DNA of 64,000 bases. It comes from an uncultured Myxococcales bacterium. GTDB taxonomy: Bacteria > Myxococcota_A > UBA9042 > DTJE01. A program made the position numbers and the translations under genes. The notes beneath the pieces are model-generated. The model was given only the letters and a program-made list of their open reading frames with translations, made no database searches and was not told the DNA's origin. Position 1 is the stretch's first letter; the number at the start of each line of letters is the position of its first letter. Shown in pieces: positions 36,190 through 45,875 of the stretch. Location of the stretch: the NCBI GenBank assembly GCA_903857665.1, contig CAIOFV010000129.1, positions 1-64,000 on the forward strand, read 5' to 3'.

Positions 36190-36885
36190 ATGCGGATCCT
36201 CAACGCGACCCTGGCCCTGGCGGCGACGATCGCCCTTTGCGGCTGCCCGACGGACGGAACGTCCGGCACCGACGTCGGCGACCTTCCGGGCACCGACAAT
36301 CCGGGCATCGACAATCCGAGCGTCGGCGGGTCCCTGCCCTGCGCCGACTATACGAACACGCGGCTCGCCTGCCCGACGAGTCCCGACGTCCACACCCTGA
36401 CCGCCGTGCAGACGCTCCAGAAGATGAAGGCCATGTTCGAGGCGGGCTTCCCGGGCACGGTCTGGATGGGCGGCATTGCCGGCATTTCCATCGACCGGAA
36501 CGGCAAGGCCGTGGACAAGGGCCCGACCATCTCGGGGACCGGCTTCTCGTTCGAAAGCCCCTCCGGCTGGACGGGCAACTTCTGCGTGGATCAGGGCGCC
36601 GTCGATGACTCGCTGAACTACGACACGTCGGATGGCGCATGCACGGCCATCCGCAGCTGCCAGTCCGTAAACTGCAACGCGGTTCCGACGACGTACGTGT
36701 TCCCGACGATCGACTCCCCGGCCGCGGTGCTGGCGGCGTTCCCCAGCGACCCGGCCGACGCCTGGTACAACATCAGCCTGGTCCTGGGCAACGGCACGTT
36801 CTGGACGGTCACCCGCCTGGCGATCAACGGTCAGACAGTCGCAACCGTGAAGATCGACTCGGACACCGGTGCGGTCATCCCGTAG
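36190..36885 (+). CDS. predicted surface lipoprotein
   Basis: 231 residues. Signal peptide and lipobox around Cys19 (IALCGC), then a short Asp/Gly/Pro tether (residues ~20-48). The rest is an unrecognised secreted domain with several Cys and a repeat-like end (VLGNGTFWTVTRLAINGQTVATV). The ATG at 36190 is preceded by TTGGAGA. It is transcribed divergently from the anchored secreted protein and converges on the DUF4838 gene. Confidence 0.68.
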   Translation: MRILNATLALAATIALCGCPTDGTSGTDVGDLPGTDNPGIDNPSVGGSLPCADYTNTRLACPTSPDVHTLTAVQTLQKMKAMFEAGFPGTVWMGGIAGISIDRNGKAVDKGPTISGTGFSFESPSGWTGNFCVDQGAVDDSLNYDTSDGACTAIRSCQSVNCNAVPTTYVFPTIDSPAAVLAAFPSDPADAWYNISLVLGNGTFWTVTRLAINGQTVATVKIDSDTGAVIP

Positions 36886-36905
36886 CGCCCCGCCCCGAGC
36901 CCTCC

Positions 36906-39695
36906 CTAGTTGACCGGCCGCACCTCGATTTCCGTGTGCATCGTCACGCTTTCGCCCGCCTGCAGCGTGGTGCGCAGACCGGATACTTCCATTTCCAGGT
37001 CCTGCAACTCCACCGGGTACGCGTACAACTGGGTGTAGTCCACCTCGACCGGCGTGAAGCGGTGCGTCAGGCGCAACCCCTTGCTGCCCGTGAACGTCCA
37101 CTGGCCCGCGGGGGTCTGGTCCTTGCGGAAGTACTGGCCTTCGCGCATGCCGGCGACCACGGCGGTCATGTCCTCGTCGCCCGGCACGCCGTCCTTCCCC
37201 GTGTACGCCACGCGCGTGGTCGCCACGTCGCCCAGGTCCATTTCGAAGTGGCTGCGCAGCCGCGTCTGCCGGGCGCCCGGCCCCGGGTTGGTCACCGTCG
37301 ATACGACGCGCAGGATCGGCTGGTCGGGGTCCAGCGTCATCGTGCGCACCAGGTTCAGCCCGTCGAAGGTGGTCAGGGTGACCGTGATCGACCGCTCGGT
37401 CACGTCGCTTTCGGTGCCGGGCTCGACCCAGCCGAAGAAGTTCATGCCTTCCCCGACGTGGTCCTCCAGGCCCCCCGCGAAGGGATAGAACAGGCCCGGG
37501 CGCCGGTCCCAGGCGGTCACTGTCTTGCCGCTGGCGCGGTCCGTGATCCGCAGCGCCCGCCCCGCCAGCATCGGCACCACGTCCACCTGCAGCCCGGCAT
37601 TCGAAATCGTCTTGACCGGCTGGTCCACGCCCAGGATCACGTACAGCAGCGTCATGGTGTCGGGGCTGCCCTGCGCCTCGCGGATCGACGTGAAGCCGTG
37701 CTTGTTCATCATGTCGATGAACGCGCCCACCTCATCGAAGGTCGCCTGCCCCGGATTCCAGCGCAGCATGCCGTCCTCGATGCGGTACCCGTTGCGCGGG
37801 AAGAACCGCGCGTACCCCAGCGGCATCGCGGCCACCTGCACCCGGTCCAGCAGCACCGGGTCGTCGGCGACCATCTGCTCGGCCTCCTTGAACAGCGCCT
37901 CGCCCGTCACGACCACGTCCTCGGGCAGGTAGCCCTGCGCCGGGTTCGTGTACAGGTGCATGTGGATGTTGTCGTGATCCACCTTGTCCTGCAGCAGGTG
38001 GATCCAGTCGTACATCGGGCCCCACGCCGCGCCGTAGTAGTCCTCCAGGAAGCGCCGGATCAGCCGGTCCGGGTCCTGCGTCGGATCCCACAGCAATTTC
38101 GCGCCGAACCACGGCCGCAGCAGGCTGAACTCGCCGCCGCCGCCCTGGTCCATGCCCTGCAGGAAGATGCCTTCGACCCCGATGTCACGATAGAACCCCA
38201 GGTTGTCGGCCAGCGCGAAGAAGTTCGGGAACGGGTTGTAGTAGTGCATGAAGTCGACGATGTAGTGCCAGATGTACAGGTGGCCCGTCAGGTGGCTCCA
38301 CGCTTCGGCGCGGCGCTTGTAGTCCGCGTTCTTGTCGCACGTGCGGATCGGGTGGCTGTCGCACGACGGGTACATGTGGCACAGCCAGATCGCGACGTTC
38401 GAGTGCAGGACCAGCCCGACGGGCGGCTCTTCCGAGTACGTGTAGGCCAGCGTGCCGATCTGCTTGTCCGGGTACACCGCCGCGGTGCGCTTCGCCAGTT
38501 CGCTGACGAACCAGAACTGGGTGCCGCCGGCGGTGCCATACAGTTCGTTCATCGCCTTGCACTTCGGGCACTCGCACCCGTTGTAGTGGTCCATCTGGCT
38601 GAAGTTGAACTGGCGGACGTTCGGCGACGCGGCCATGCTGGCCAGCATCTTTTCGGTGACGATGTCCAGCACGTCGGGGTTGGTCAGGCACAACTGGGTG
38701 TCTTCCCGGATGCGGACCCCGCCGATCTCGCTGAAGTATTCCGGGTGCGTGTCGAAGTACTCGTCGGGCGAAATGAAATTGAAGCAGGTATGCGCCTGCC
38801 CGGCGTTGGAATGCTGCAGGCCCCAGGTCGCGTCGGGCCCGTCGCCGCCGTCGTTGTCGGCCTGGTGCGCCAGGAACGCGCGATCGGCGCCCGGCCAGGC
38901 GTAGTAGATCCGCCGCCAGTTGAACGCGGGCTGGACCGCCAGGTCGGCGGCATTCGGGAACGTGACGTCGGTCACCTTCGGCACGATCGTGACGCCGGGC
39001 GCGGTCCAGCGGACCTTCAGCGCGGTTTCGGCGAACCGGTGCACGCCGTACATCGTGCCGGCGCCCGGGGTGCCCGCGATGACCACGCTGGGCGGGACCG
39101 CGCGCAATACATAGCCCTGCTCGCCGATGTCGGCGGGGTCCGGGTCCACGCCCAGCGCCATTGCGGCGGCGCCCTGGCCGATGACGATCTGTGGCGTGTC
39201 GGGCGTGTCGGGCGCGGCGACGATCGGCAGCGTCAGGCCGGTGGCCTCCAGGAACAGCGCCTGCAGCTCGATGGCGGCGTTATGCTCGGACGGGCTGGCG
39301 TCGTCGGCCACCACGATCACGTGGCTGCTGGCGCCGTCCTTCACGAGGTTGAAGGAGGGGACGGGCGGGCCCGGGTCCTCGGGGACGTCGGCGTAGTCGC
39401 GGCCGGGATCGACGGCCGGAACGTCGGGGATCTCGAGGGCGTCGGGAGCATCAGGCGTCGGGGGCACGTCGAGCACGTCCGGCACGTCCCCGGTATCCCA
39501 ATCCCCTGTGCTGGAATCGCACTCGCAATCCCGAATGACGCTGTCGCGTTCGACGTCGGACGCGATGTCCGGCGTCACGTCGGAGGTCGGCCCGGGATCG
39601 CCGACCGTTACCGGTTCGCCGTCCGCGTAGCACGACACCGCCCCCAGCGACACCAGCAGCACCAGCAATGCGACGGGCAGGCGGGATTCACGCAC
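36906..39695 (-). CDS. DUF4838 lipoprotein (glycosidase-like)
   Basis: 929 residues. Lipobox Cys22 (LGAVSC), then a ~75-residue Asp/Pro/Val-rich tether. The following domain resembles the alpha-glucuronidase N-terminal domain (IVIGQGAAAMALGV, GTMYGVHRFAET), then a DUF4838-like TIM-barrel part (FNFSQMDHYNGCECPKCKAMN, HLYIWHYIVDFMHYYNPFPN) and a beta-rich C-terminus. Such proteins probably cut polysaccharides at the cell surface, but substrate and catalytic residues are not defined. GTG start at 39695 with GGAGG 6 nt upstream. Confidence 0.78.
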   Translation of the reverse strand: MRESRLPVALLVLLVSLGAVSCYADGEPVTVGDPGPTSDVTPDIASDVERDSVIRDCECDSSTGDWDTGDVPDVLDVPPTPDAPDALEIPDVPAVDPGRDYADVPEDPGPPVPSFNLVKDGASSHVIVVADDASPSEHNAAIELQALFLEATGLTLPIVAAPDTPDTPQIVIGQGAAAMALGVDPDPADIGEQGYVLRAVPPSVVIAGTPGAGTMYGVHRFAETALKVRWTAPGVTIVPKVTDVTFPNAADLAVQPAFNWRRIYYAWPGADRAFLAHQADNDGGDGPDATWGLQHSNAGQAHTCFNFISPDEYFDTHPEYFSEIGGVRIREDTQLCLTNPDVLDIVTEKMLASMAASPNVRQFNFSQMDHYNGCECPKCKAMNELYGTAGGTQFWFVSELAKRTAAVYPDKQIGTLAYTYSEEPPVGLVLHSNVAIWLCHMYPSCDSHPIRTCDKNADYKRRAEAWSHLTGHLYIWHYIVDFMHYYNPFPNFFALADNLGFYRDIGVEGIFLQGMDQGGGGEFSLLRPWFGAKLLWDPTQDPDRLIRRFLEDYYGAAWGPMYDWIHLLQDKVDHDNIHMHLYTNPAQGYLPEDVVVTGEALFKEAEQMVADDPVLLDRVQVAAMPLGYARFFPRNGYRIEDGMLRWNPGQATFDEVGAFIDMMNKHGFTSIREAQGSPDTMTLLYVILGVDQPVKTISNAGLQVDVVPMLAGRALRITDRASGKTVTAWDRRPGLFYPFAGGLEDHVGEGMNFFGWVEPGTESDVTERSITVTLTTFDGLNLVRTMTLDPDQPILRVVSTVTNPGPGARQTRLRSHFEMDLGDVATTRVAYTGKDGVPGDEDMTAVVAGMREGQYFRKDQTPAGQWTFTGSKGLRLTHRFTPVEVDYTQLYAYPVELQDLEMEVSGLRTTLQAGESVTMHTEIEVRPVN

Positions 39696-39799
39696 GGCGG
39701 GCCTCCGAAGGGGGAAATCGCGGACAGGGTAACGACGACGCGCGCGAAATGAAAGGCCGGATCCGACGTCCGAGGGGCACGCGGTGGCAGGGCGACGCG

Positions 39800-40303
39800 T
39801 CACCCCTCCAGCAGCAGGTCGGCCAGCGCCTTCCGCACCTTCGGCTTCGCCTCGTCCGCGGGCCGGCCCAGCGGCGTGAAGGCGATCGGCTCGACGCCCT
39901 CCGGCAGGTGCAGCACCTCGCGGGCGGCGGCGACGTCGAAGGCGCAGACCCAGCACGTCCCCAGGCCCAGGTCCGTGGCCTGCATCACGATGTGGTCCAT
40001 CACGATCGCCGCGTCGATGTCCGCGTGGTTCTTGCCGTCCTTGCGAACCCACCCTTCCGACGGCACGGCGCAGACGCCGATCAGCAGCGGCGCGGCCCCG
40101 AACCAGGGGCGGTGATAGATGCGCTGCAGTTCCTCGGAACGCCCGGCGGTCCGGATCGCCAGCAGCCGGAAGGGCTGCTTGTTGGCAGCGGTCGGGGCCA
40201 GGCGTGCCGCTTCCAGCACCTTCGCGAGGTCCGCGTCCGACACCGGGTCCGGTCGATAGGCCCGCACGCTGTACCGCATTGCCACCAGTTCCTGGAAATC
40301 CAT
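39800..40303 (-). CDS. nitroreductase-family FMN oxidoreductase
   Basis: 167 residues, a short nitroreductase. RYSVRAYRPDPVSD near residue 10 is the FMN-phosphate-binding start, PTAANKQPFRLL the second contact, and GLGTCWVCAFD plus IAFTPLGRPADE complete the fold. It uses NAD(P)H and FMN on nitro, quinone or unknown substrates. A very strong AAAGGAGG precedes the ATG. It is divergent from the metallohydrolase gene. Confidence 0.88.
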   Translation of the reverse strand: MDFQELVAMRYSVRAYRPDPVSDADLAKVLEAARLAPTAANKQPFRLLAIRTAGRSEELQRIYHRPWFGAAPLLIGVCAVPSEGWVRKDGKNHADIDAAIVMDHIVMQATDLGLGTCWVCAFDVAAAREVLHLPEGVEPIAFTPLGRPADEAKPKVRKALADLLLEG

Positions 40304-40449
40304 GGTAGGTCCTCCTTTTGATCAACCCGAGTCGACTGCGGCGCCGCGGTGCGCGCGTCGAGATTGTACCCTGCCCGGAGCGATGGTACCGTTCCGAAAC
40401 CCGGCTGGGACCGGTCGGACAGTCACTTTCCAGCGCCGACGGAGACGAC

Positions 40450-43305
40450 ATGCAAGCCCGCTTCCCGATCCGCTCCTGGCTGGTGTGCCTGGCCCTGACG
40501 CTCGCCGCGGCCTGCGGTTCCGGCACGTCGCACCCCGCCGACAGCGGGCCGGACGTCACGGACCCGGGGCCGGTGGCCGACGTCCCGGAAGAAGCCATCG
40601 ACGATGCGCTGCCGCGGGACGTCCCCGGGGAGGCCATCGGCGACCTCCCCCAGGGCGACGTGCTCCCCGACGCCATCGGCGACGTGCTCCCCGACATCCC
40701 CCCGGACCAGCGGGACAAGATCTTCGTGGAAGGCTGCCCCGTGCCGGGCCGGTCCTTCGCGCGGCAGGCCATCGACCCGGCGTTCGGCGTGGACGGCCCC
40801 GACGGCATCGGCACCGCGGGCGACTTCCTGATGGCGAACGGCAACGTGGCCTACGTCATCGAGGCCGCCGAGCACCACAACGCCTACTACCTGTATGGCG
40901 GCATCCTGGTGGACGCGGTGGCGGTGAACGGCTGCCGCCAGGCCGGCCCCGAACGGTTCCAGGAACTGGGCATCATGATGGGCACGCTGGACATCGGGAA
41001 CTTCGTCCAGTCGGTGCTGCGGGCCTTCCGCGCCGACAGGGTCGAGGTGGTCGCCGACGGGTCGGACGGGGGCCCCGCGATCGTGCGGGCCACGGGCGCG
41101 GACGATACCTTCTGGCTGGTCGAGGACGAACTGATCCATTCCGCGTATTCGGCCGGGCAGGTCCGCCCGCGCAGCACTCCCCTGGGCATCGACACCACCG
41201 TGGACTACGTGCTGGCCCCCGACTCGAACGTGCTGGAAATCCGCGTGACGTTCACGAACCAGGACGCCACGCCGAAAAACCTGCTGTGCGGATGCCAGAC
41301 CCTGTTCGGCGTATCGACGAGGATCACCTACTACTCCGACACCCGGTTCCAGGTCAGCGGGTTCAACCTGCAGACGGGCGTGCCGTGGATGGTGGCTTCC
41401 AGCGGCGACGGCGCCTGGGCGTTCGCGATGGACGGCACGGACCTGGCGACGATGAACATCTCGGGCGTCACCGCGCTGCTGGATCTCAGCCAGATCGTCG
41501 GCGGGCCGCTTTCGATCGGGCCCAAGGGGGATCCGGACGACGCCGTGACGGTCCGATACTTCGTGGCCACCGGCCCCACCGACCCCAACAGCGCTGTCCG
41601 GCACCTGCAGGCCGTCAACCCGACGCCCATCCCCGACATGCCGTACACGCTGAAGGACGTTTCGGGCACCGTGGTCGAGCGCGACACGGGCGCCCCGATC
41701 GGCGGGGCGACGATCGACCTGGAAGCCCTGAACGGCGATGGCCAGTGGCGCGTGCTGGACGGCTTCGTCAGCGGCGACGACGGCAGGTTCGCCGGGCGGC
41801 TCCCCGACTTCGGGGCGAAGATGGGCGGATACCGCCTGATCCCGCGCATCACCGGACGTCCCGTCCCCGATCCCGTCACGGTGGACCCGGCCGTCGGCAC
41901 CCCGGTCACCCTGGCGATGGACCGGGGCGGCACCGTGTGCGCGACCATCATCGACGACACGGGCAAGGGCCTCCCGGCCCGCGTGTACTTCTATCGTGGC
42001 GGCATCCTGGTGACGCGCATGCACCCGACCGGCGTCCCGACGTGCGCCCCGATCGTGCCCAACACCTACGACGTCACCGTCACGCACGGCTTCGAGTACA
42101 CGATGTACAAGGGGTCCGTCACGGTCACCGCGAACCAGTCGACCGCGCTTTCGGCGTCGCTGTCCCACGTCGTGGACACCACCGGGTACCTGAACGCCGA
42201 CACGCACTGCCACGCGGCCCCCAGCCCGGACAACGTCATTTCGATCCCGGAGCGCATCGCCACCGTCGCCGCCGAGGGACTGGAGGTGGTGGTGGCGACC
42301 GACCACGAGGCCGTGTCCGACTGGAGCAGCGGGGTCGAGGCGGACGGCCTGCAGGACTGGGTCGCCACCGTGATCGGCGAGGAGGTCACGGCCACGATGC
42401 CCGAGCACATGACGATGCTGGGCGCGCAACGGCGCCTGGACATCGACGGGCGGGGCGGGATCGTCCGGTGGTACGGGCTGGACATGGCCCAGTCGTTCGA
42501 CGCGATCCGGGCTCGCGGCGCGCGCGTGGTCGGCCTGAACCACCCGCAGGGCTGGATCACGGACATCCTGTACGACACCCGGACGGGCACGCTGGGCCTG
42601 AAGGACCCGACGCGGCTGGGGTTCCCGATCGACGCACAACTGTTTTCGTTCAACATGGACATGATCGAACTGATGAACGGCCCGCAGGCGGTCTTCAACG
42701 GCGGCAAGGGGATGTTCGACTACTGGACGTCGTTCCTGAACCTCGGGCACCGGATCACGGCCGTGGGTTCGTCCGACGCCCACGACTACGAACTGCCGGG
42801 CGTGTCGCGCACCTACTTCCCGTCGCCGACCGACTCGCCGTCCGAGTTCAACCTGGACGACCTGGTCGTTGCGCTGAAGGGCGGCCGAGTGCTGGTCAGC
42901 CTGGGCGGCTTCGCCCGGGTGGAAGCCGACGGCACCGCGGGGATGGGCGACACGGTCACCGACGTGGACGGGGAAATCGACCTGGCGGTGCACATCGAAG
43001 GCATGCCCGACGTCGATATGGAGGCCTTCCGCGTGTACGTGAACTGCGACGAGGTCCTGGAGGTGCCGGCGACGTCGCCCAACGCGGCGGTGAAGTTCGA
43101 CGGCACGGTGAAGGTCCCGGTGACCCAGGACGCCCACGTCGTGGTGATGGGTTTCGGGCGCAACCCCATGCCGACGGGCTTCCCGTGGATTTCGCCCAAC
43201 GCGCCGCGGTTCGTCACCAACCCGATCTACGTGGACGTGGACGGCAACGGCGTGTACGACCCGCCGGGCGGCAAGACCTGTACATACAACGAGGCGCTGC
43301 CCTGA
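40450..43305 (+). CDS. CehA/McbA-like PHP-fold metallohydrolase lipoprotein
   Basis: 951 residues. Lipobox Cys22 (LAAAC) and an Asp/Pro-rich tether up to about residue 90. A large N-terminal region resembles DUF4838-neighbour secreted domains; an Ig-like carboxypeptidase-regulatory domain lies near 395-470. The PHP domain begins with NADTHCHAAPSPDN (about 580) and VVVATDHEAVSDW, the metal-binding His/Asp set, and continues through GLNHPQGW and SSDAHDYELPG. PHP enzymes hydrolyse phosphoester or carbamate-type bonds. GGAG precedes the ATG. It faces the cell surface, so an extracellular substrate is likely. Confidence 0.78.
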   Translation: MQARFPIRSWLVCLALTLAAACGSGTSHPADSGPDVTDPGPVADVPEEAIDDALPRDVPGEAIGDLPQGDVLPDAIGDVLPDIPPDQRDKIFVEGCPVPGRSFARQAIDPAFGVDGPDGIGTAGDFLMANGNVAYVIEAAEHHNAYYLYGGILVDAVAVNGCRQAGPERFQELGIMMGTLDIGNFVQSVLRAFRADRVEVVADGSDGGPAIVRATGADDTFWLVEDELIHSAYSAGQVRPRSTPLGIDTTVDYVLAPDSNVLEIRVTFTNQDATPKNLLCGCQTLFGVSTRITYYSDTRFQVSGFNLQTGVPWMVASSGDGAWAFAMDGTDLATMNISGVTALLDLSQIVGGPLSIGPKGDPDDAVTVRYFVATGPTDPNSAVRHLQAVNPTPIPDMPYTLKDVSGTVVERDTGAPIGGATIDLEALNGDGQWRVLDGFVSGDDGRFAGRLPDFGAKMGGYRLIPRITGRPVPDPVTVDPAVGTPVTLAMDRGGTVCATIIDDTGKGLPARVYFYRGGILVTRMHPTGVPTCAPIVPNTYDVTVTHGFEYTMYKGSVTVTANQSTALSASLSHVVDTTGYLNADTHCHAAPSPDNVISIPERIATVAAEGLEVVVATDHEAVSDWSSGVEADGLQDWVATVIGEEVTATMPEHMTMLGAQRRLDIDGRGGIVRWYGLDMAQSFDAIRARGARVVGLNHPQGWITDILYDTRTGTLGLKDPTRLGFPIDAQLFSFNMDMIELMNGPQAVFNGGKGMFDYWTSFLNLGHRITAVGSSDAHDYELPGVSRTYFPSPTDSPSEFNLDDLVVALKGGRVLVSLGGFARVEADGTAGMGDTVTDVDGEIDLAVHIEGMPDVDMEAFRVYVNCDEVLEVPATSPNAAVKFDGTVKVPVTQDAHVVVMGFGRNPMPTGFPWISPNAPRFVTNPIYVDVDGNGVYDPPGGKTCTYNEALP

Positions 43306-43441
43306 CGCCCCTGCGCCTGCACATATCCTGTGTGCCGGCTGGATTCATGGGACTCTTCTCGCAAGTTCCTCCCAAAACCCATAGAATCGCACGCTCTGAA
43401 CGTCTGCCTCCTGTGCTGGGATGCGGATGGAGAATGACGCC

Positions 43442-45004
43442 ATGGCACCGGATGAACCGGCCCCGAATCCGCCCCGGACTGCGACGGCTCGGCGAACCCC
43501 GATCCTCGTGGTCGAGGACGACCTGGACCTGACCAGCCTGATCCAGCTGCGGCTGGAGGGGTCGGGCCTGACCGTCGTTTGCGCCGGGACTGGCGCCGAG
43601 GCGATCCGGATCGCGAGGGAACACGACGACCTGCTCCTGCTCCTGGACTACCAGCTCCCGGACATGAACGTGCTGGAACTGGTGGGCCAACTGGCCAGCG
43701 AAGGTCGCAAGGTACCCTTCATCGTCATGACCGGTCGCGGGGACGAAGGGGTCGCCGTCGATATGATGAAGGCCGGGGCCCGGGACTACCTGGCCAAGAA
43801 CCTGTCGTTCATGGGTCGTCTGCGCCCGGTGGTGGAACACGTCCTGGAGGGGCTGGACAACGAGCGGCGGCTGGCGCAGGCCGAGGCCGACCTGGCGGCC
43901 CGGACGGCGACCCTCCGAGGCATCTTCGAGGCGGCGCCCGTGGGCATCGGGGTCACGTCCGAAGGGATCCTCGTGGACGTCAACATGTTCCTGTGCACGA
44001 TGCTCGGTTACCCCCGGGGCGAAGTGCTGGGGCGGAAGGTCGACTGGCTTTTCGCCTCGACGCGCGAGTTCGAGTTGACCGCCCTTGCAGGCGGCGGGGC
44101 GGCGGAACCGGCAGGAACCCGCGCGTGCGAAACGACGCTGCGGCGGGCCGACGGCACCCTGCTGGACATCCTGCTGACGGTTTCATCGCCTGAAAGCACG
44201 GGTTCGCTGCCCGGCCGGGTCTTCACCGCACAGGATCTGTCCGAACGGCGCACCGCCGAGCGCGAGCGCGAACGCCTGGAATCCTACCTGCGACAGCAGC
44301 AGAAACTGGAGTCCATCGGTACCCTGGCCAGCGGCGTCGCCCACGAAATCAACAACCCGATCATGGCCGTGATGAACTACGCCCAGTTGATCATCGACCG
44401 GGTCCATCCCGACGACGTCGTCCGCCCGCTCGCCGAAGCGATCATCCACGAAAACGAGCGCGTGGCGACCATCGTCCGCAACCTGCTGTCGTTCGCCCGT
44501 CCGGACACCGACAGCCGCACTCCGGCGGGCGTCGCGGACATGCTGGAAGAAACGCTGTCGCTGGTGCGGGCGCCCTTCCGGAAGGAGAACATCGCCATCG
44601 ATATCGACCTGCCGCCAGGCCTGGCCGAGGTGCGGTGCCGGCGGCAGCAGATCCAGCAGATCTTCCTGAACCTCCTGACGAACGCCCGGGACGCCCTGAA
44701 CGAAAAGTACCCGGGAGCCAACCCGGACAAGGTGATCCGCATCGCCGCCTCCGAAACGGTGGTCGATGGGCATCGGCGGGTGCACATCGTGTTCGAAAAC
44801 CACGGTGCCGAACTGGCCCCCGAACTGATCGACCGCATCTTCGATCCGTTCTTTTCCACGAAGCCGCGGGACAAGGGGACCGGGCTGGGCCTGGCCATCA
44901 GCTTCCGCATCGCCGCCCAGCACCGCGGCCACCTTCAGGTCGAGCCGCTCCCGGGCCTCGGCGCGCGATTCCTGGTGGACCTTCCGGCGGGGAACGAGGG
45001 CTGA
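43442..45004 (+). CDS. receiver-PAS-histidine kinase
   Basis: 520 residues. An N-terminal receiver domain (phospho-acceptor Asp69 in LLDYQLPD) is followed by a PAS domain (~145-260), a HisKA dimerisation domain with His301 (GVAHEINNP) and an HATPase domain (NLLTNARD, DKGTGLGLAIS). This REC-PAS-HK order marks a soluble kinase that receives phosphate from another kinase. No partner regulator is adjacent. Starts at 43,421, 43,427 and 43,442 are all in frame; I chose the last because of GGAG 9 nt upstream. A TAGAAT lies at 43,382-43,387. Confidence 0.88.
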   Translation: MAPDEPAPNPPRTATARRTPILVVEDDLDLTSLIQLRLEGSGLTVVCAGTGAEAIRIAREHDDLLLLLDYQLPDMNVLELVGQLASEGRKVPFIVMTGRGDEGVAVDMMKAGARDYLAKNLSFMGRLRPVVEHVLEGLDNERRLAQAEADLAARTATLRGIFEAAPVGIGVTSEGILVDVNMFLCTMLGYPRGEVLGRKVDWLFASTREFELTALAGGGAAEPAGTRACETTLRRADGTLLDILLTVSSPESTGSLPGRVFTAQDLSERRTAERERERLESYLRQQQKLESIGTLASGVAHEINNPIMAVMNYAQLIIDRVHPDDVVRPLAEAIIHENERVATIVRNLLSFARPDTDSRTPAGVADMLEETLSLVRAPFRKENIAIDIDLPPGLAEVRCRRQQIQQIFLNLLTNARDALNEKYPGANPDKVIRIAASETVVDGHRRVHIVFENHGAELAPELIDRIFDPFFSTKPRDKGTGLGLAISFRIAAQHRGHLQVEPLPGLGARFLVDLPAGNEG

Positions 45005-45020
45005 ACGTGAAACCGGGGCG

Positions 45021-45788
45021 TCACTGGCAGGTCGCGTCCACGGCGCAGTAGGTCCCGGAGGCGCAGTCCGCATCGCCCAGGCATCCTTCGCGGCACTGGC
45101 CGTCACCCGCGCAGTGCTGGCCGTACAGGCAGTCGGCGGAAACCGAGCATCGCAGAAGCGTCCAGCATCCACCGTCCGCTCCGCAGTAGCCGTTCGCCGG
45201 ACAATCGGTGTCCGCCTGGCAGAAGTTGTACGCCACGCACTGGCCCGCGGCGCAGTAGTCGCCGACCGGGCAGTCGGCCGACACGGCGCAGGTCGGCAGG
45301 TAGAAGCACCGGCGATCCGTCGCGCAGAAGTACCCGTCCGCGCAGTCGTGCGCGCCCAGGCACTCGGTCGGCACCCAGCACATCCCGTCGGTGCCGCAGT
45401 AGGAACCCAGGGCACAGTCGGTGTCTTGCAGGCATCCCGCGATCGCGGTGCCCACGCAGGCGCCGGTGGCGTCGCAGACGTATCCCTGCCCGCAGTCCGA
45501 ATCGCGGTAGCACTCCCGCGTGGTGGCAACCGCGTAGCACGCGCCGTCCAGCCCGCAGGCGTAACCGGCCGCGCACTCGGAATCGGAGGAGCAGCCGCCC
45601 GGGTACAGGCAGATCCCGTTCACCCGGTCGCAGACCATGGTGCCGGGGCAGTCGTAGTCGCTGCCGCACGAAACGTATCGCGACCCGGGCCCCGGGCCCG
45701 GGTTGTCGATCGGGATGCATCCTCCGAAGGCCACGGCCGAAGCCACCAGCACGCAGGCCAGGATCGGGTTTCGCAGGGGGGTGTCCAT
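45021..45788 (-). CDS. lipoprotein with nine four-cysteine repeats
   Basis: 255 residues. Lipobox Cys24 (AFGGC), short Pro/Gly tether, then nine tandem repeats of about 23 residues, each C-x5-C-x5-C-x5/6-C with Asp in the first loop (e.g. CSSDSECAAGYAC). The 36 Cys should all form disulfides, giving a stiff extracellular rod. A strong GAGGAGG precedes the ATG at 45788. It is adjacent to and on the same strand as a protein with the same repeats. Confidence 0.8.
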   Translation of the reverse strand: MDTPLRNPILACVLVASAVAFGGCIPIDNPGPGPGSRYVSCGSDYDCPGTMVCDRVNGICLYPGGCSSDSECAAGYACGLDGACYAVATTRECYRDSDCGQGYVCDATGACVGTAIAGCLQDTDCALGSYCGTDGMCWVPTECLGAHDCADGYFCATDRRCFYLPTCAVSADCPVGDYCAAGQCVAYNFCQADTDCPANGYCGADGGCWTLLRCSVSADCLYGQHCAGDGQCREGCLGDADCASGTYCAVDATCQ

Positions 45789-45875
45789 CGGTTCCTCCTC
45801 GATGTTCCGGGCCTTTCGACGACGTTGCTGGCCGGGTATTCGTGGCATTGCGAATCGACGCGCTTGACGGGTTGA

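Noticed and set aside
36639..39752. 1,037-residue plus-strand open frame
   Set aside because: Antisense to the DUF4838 gene; no motif, no ribosome site, shadow composition.
40423..43137. 904-residue minus-strand open frame
   Set aside because: Antisense to the metallohydrolase gene, which has lipobox, tether and PHP motifs.
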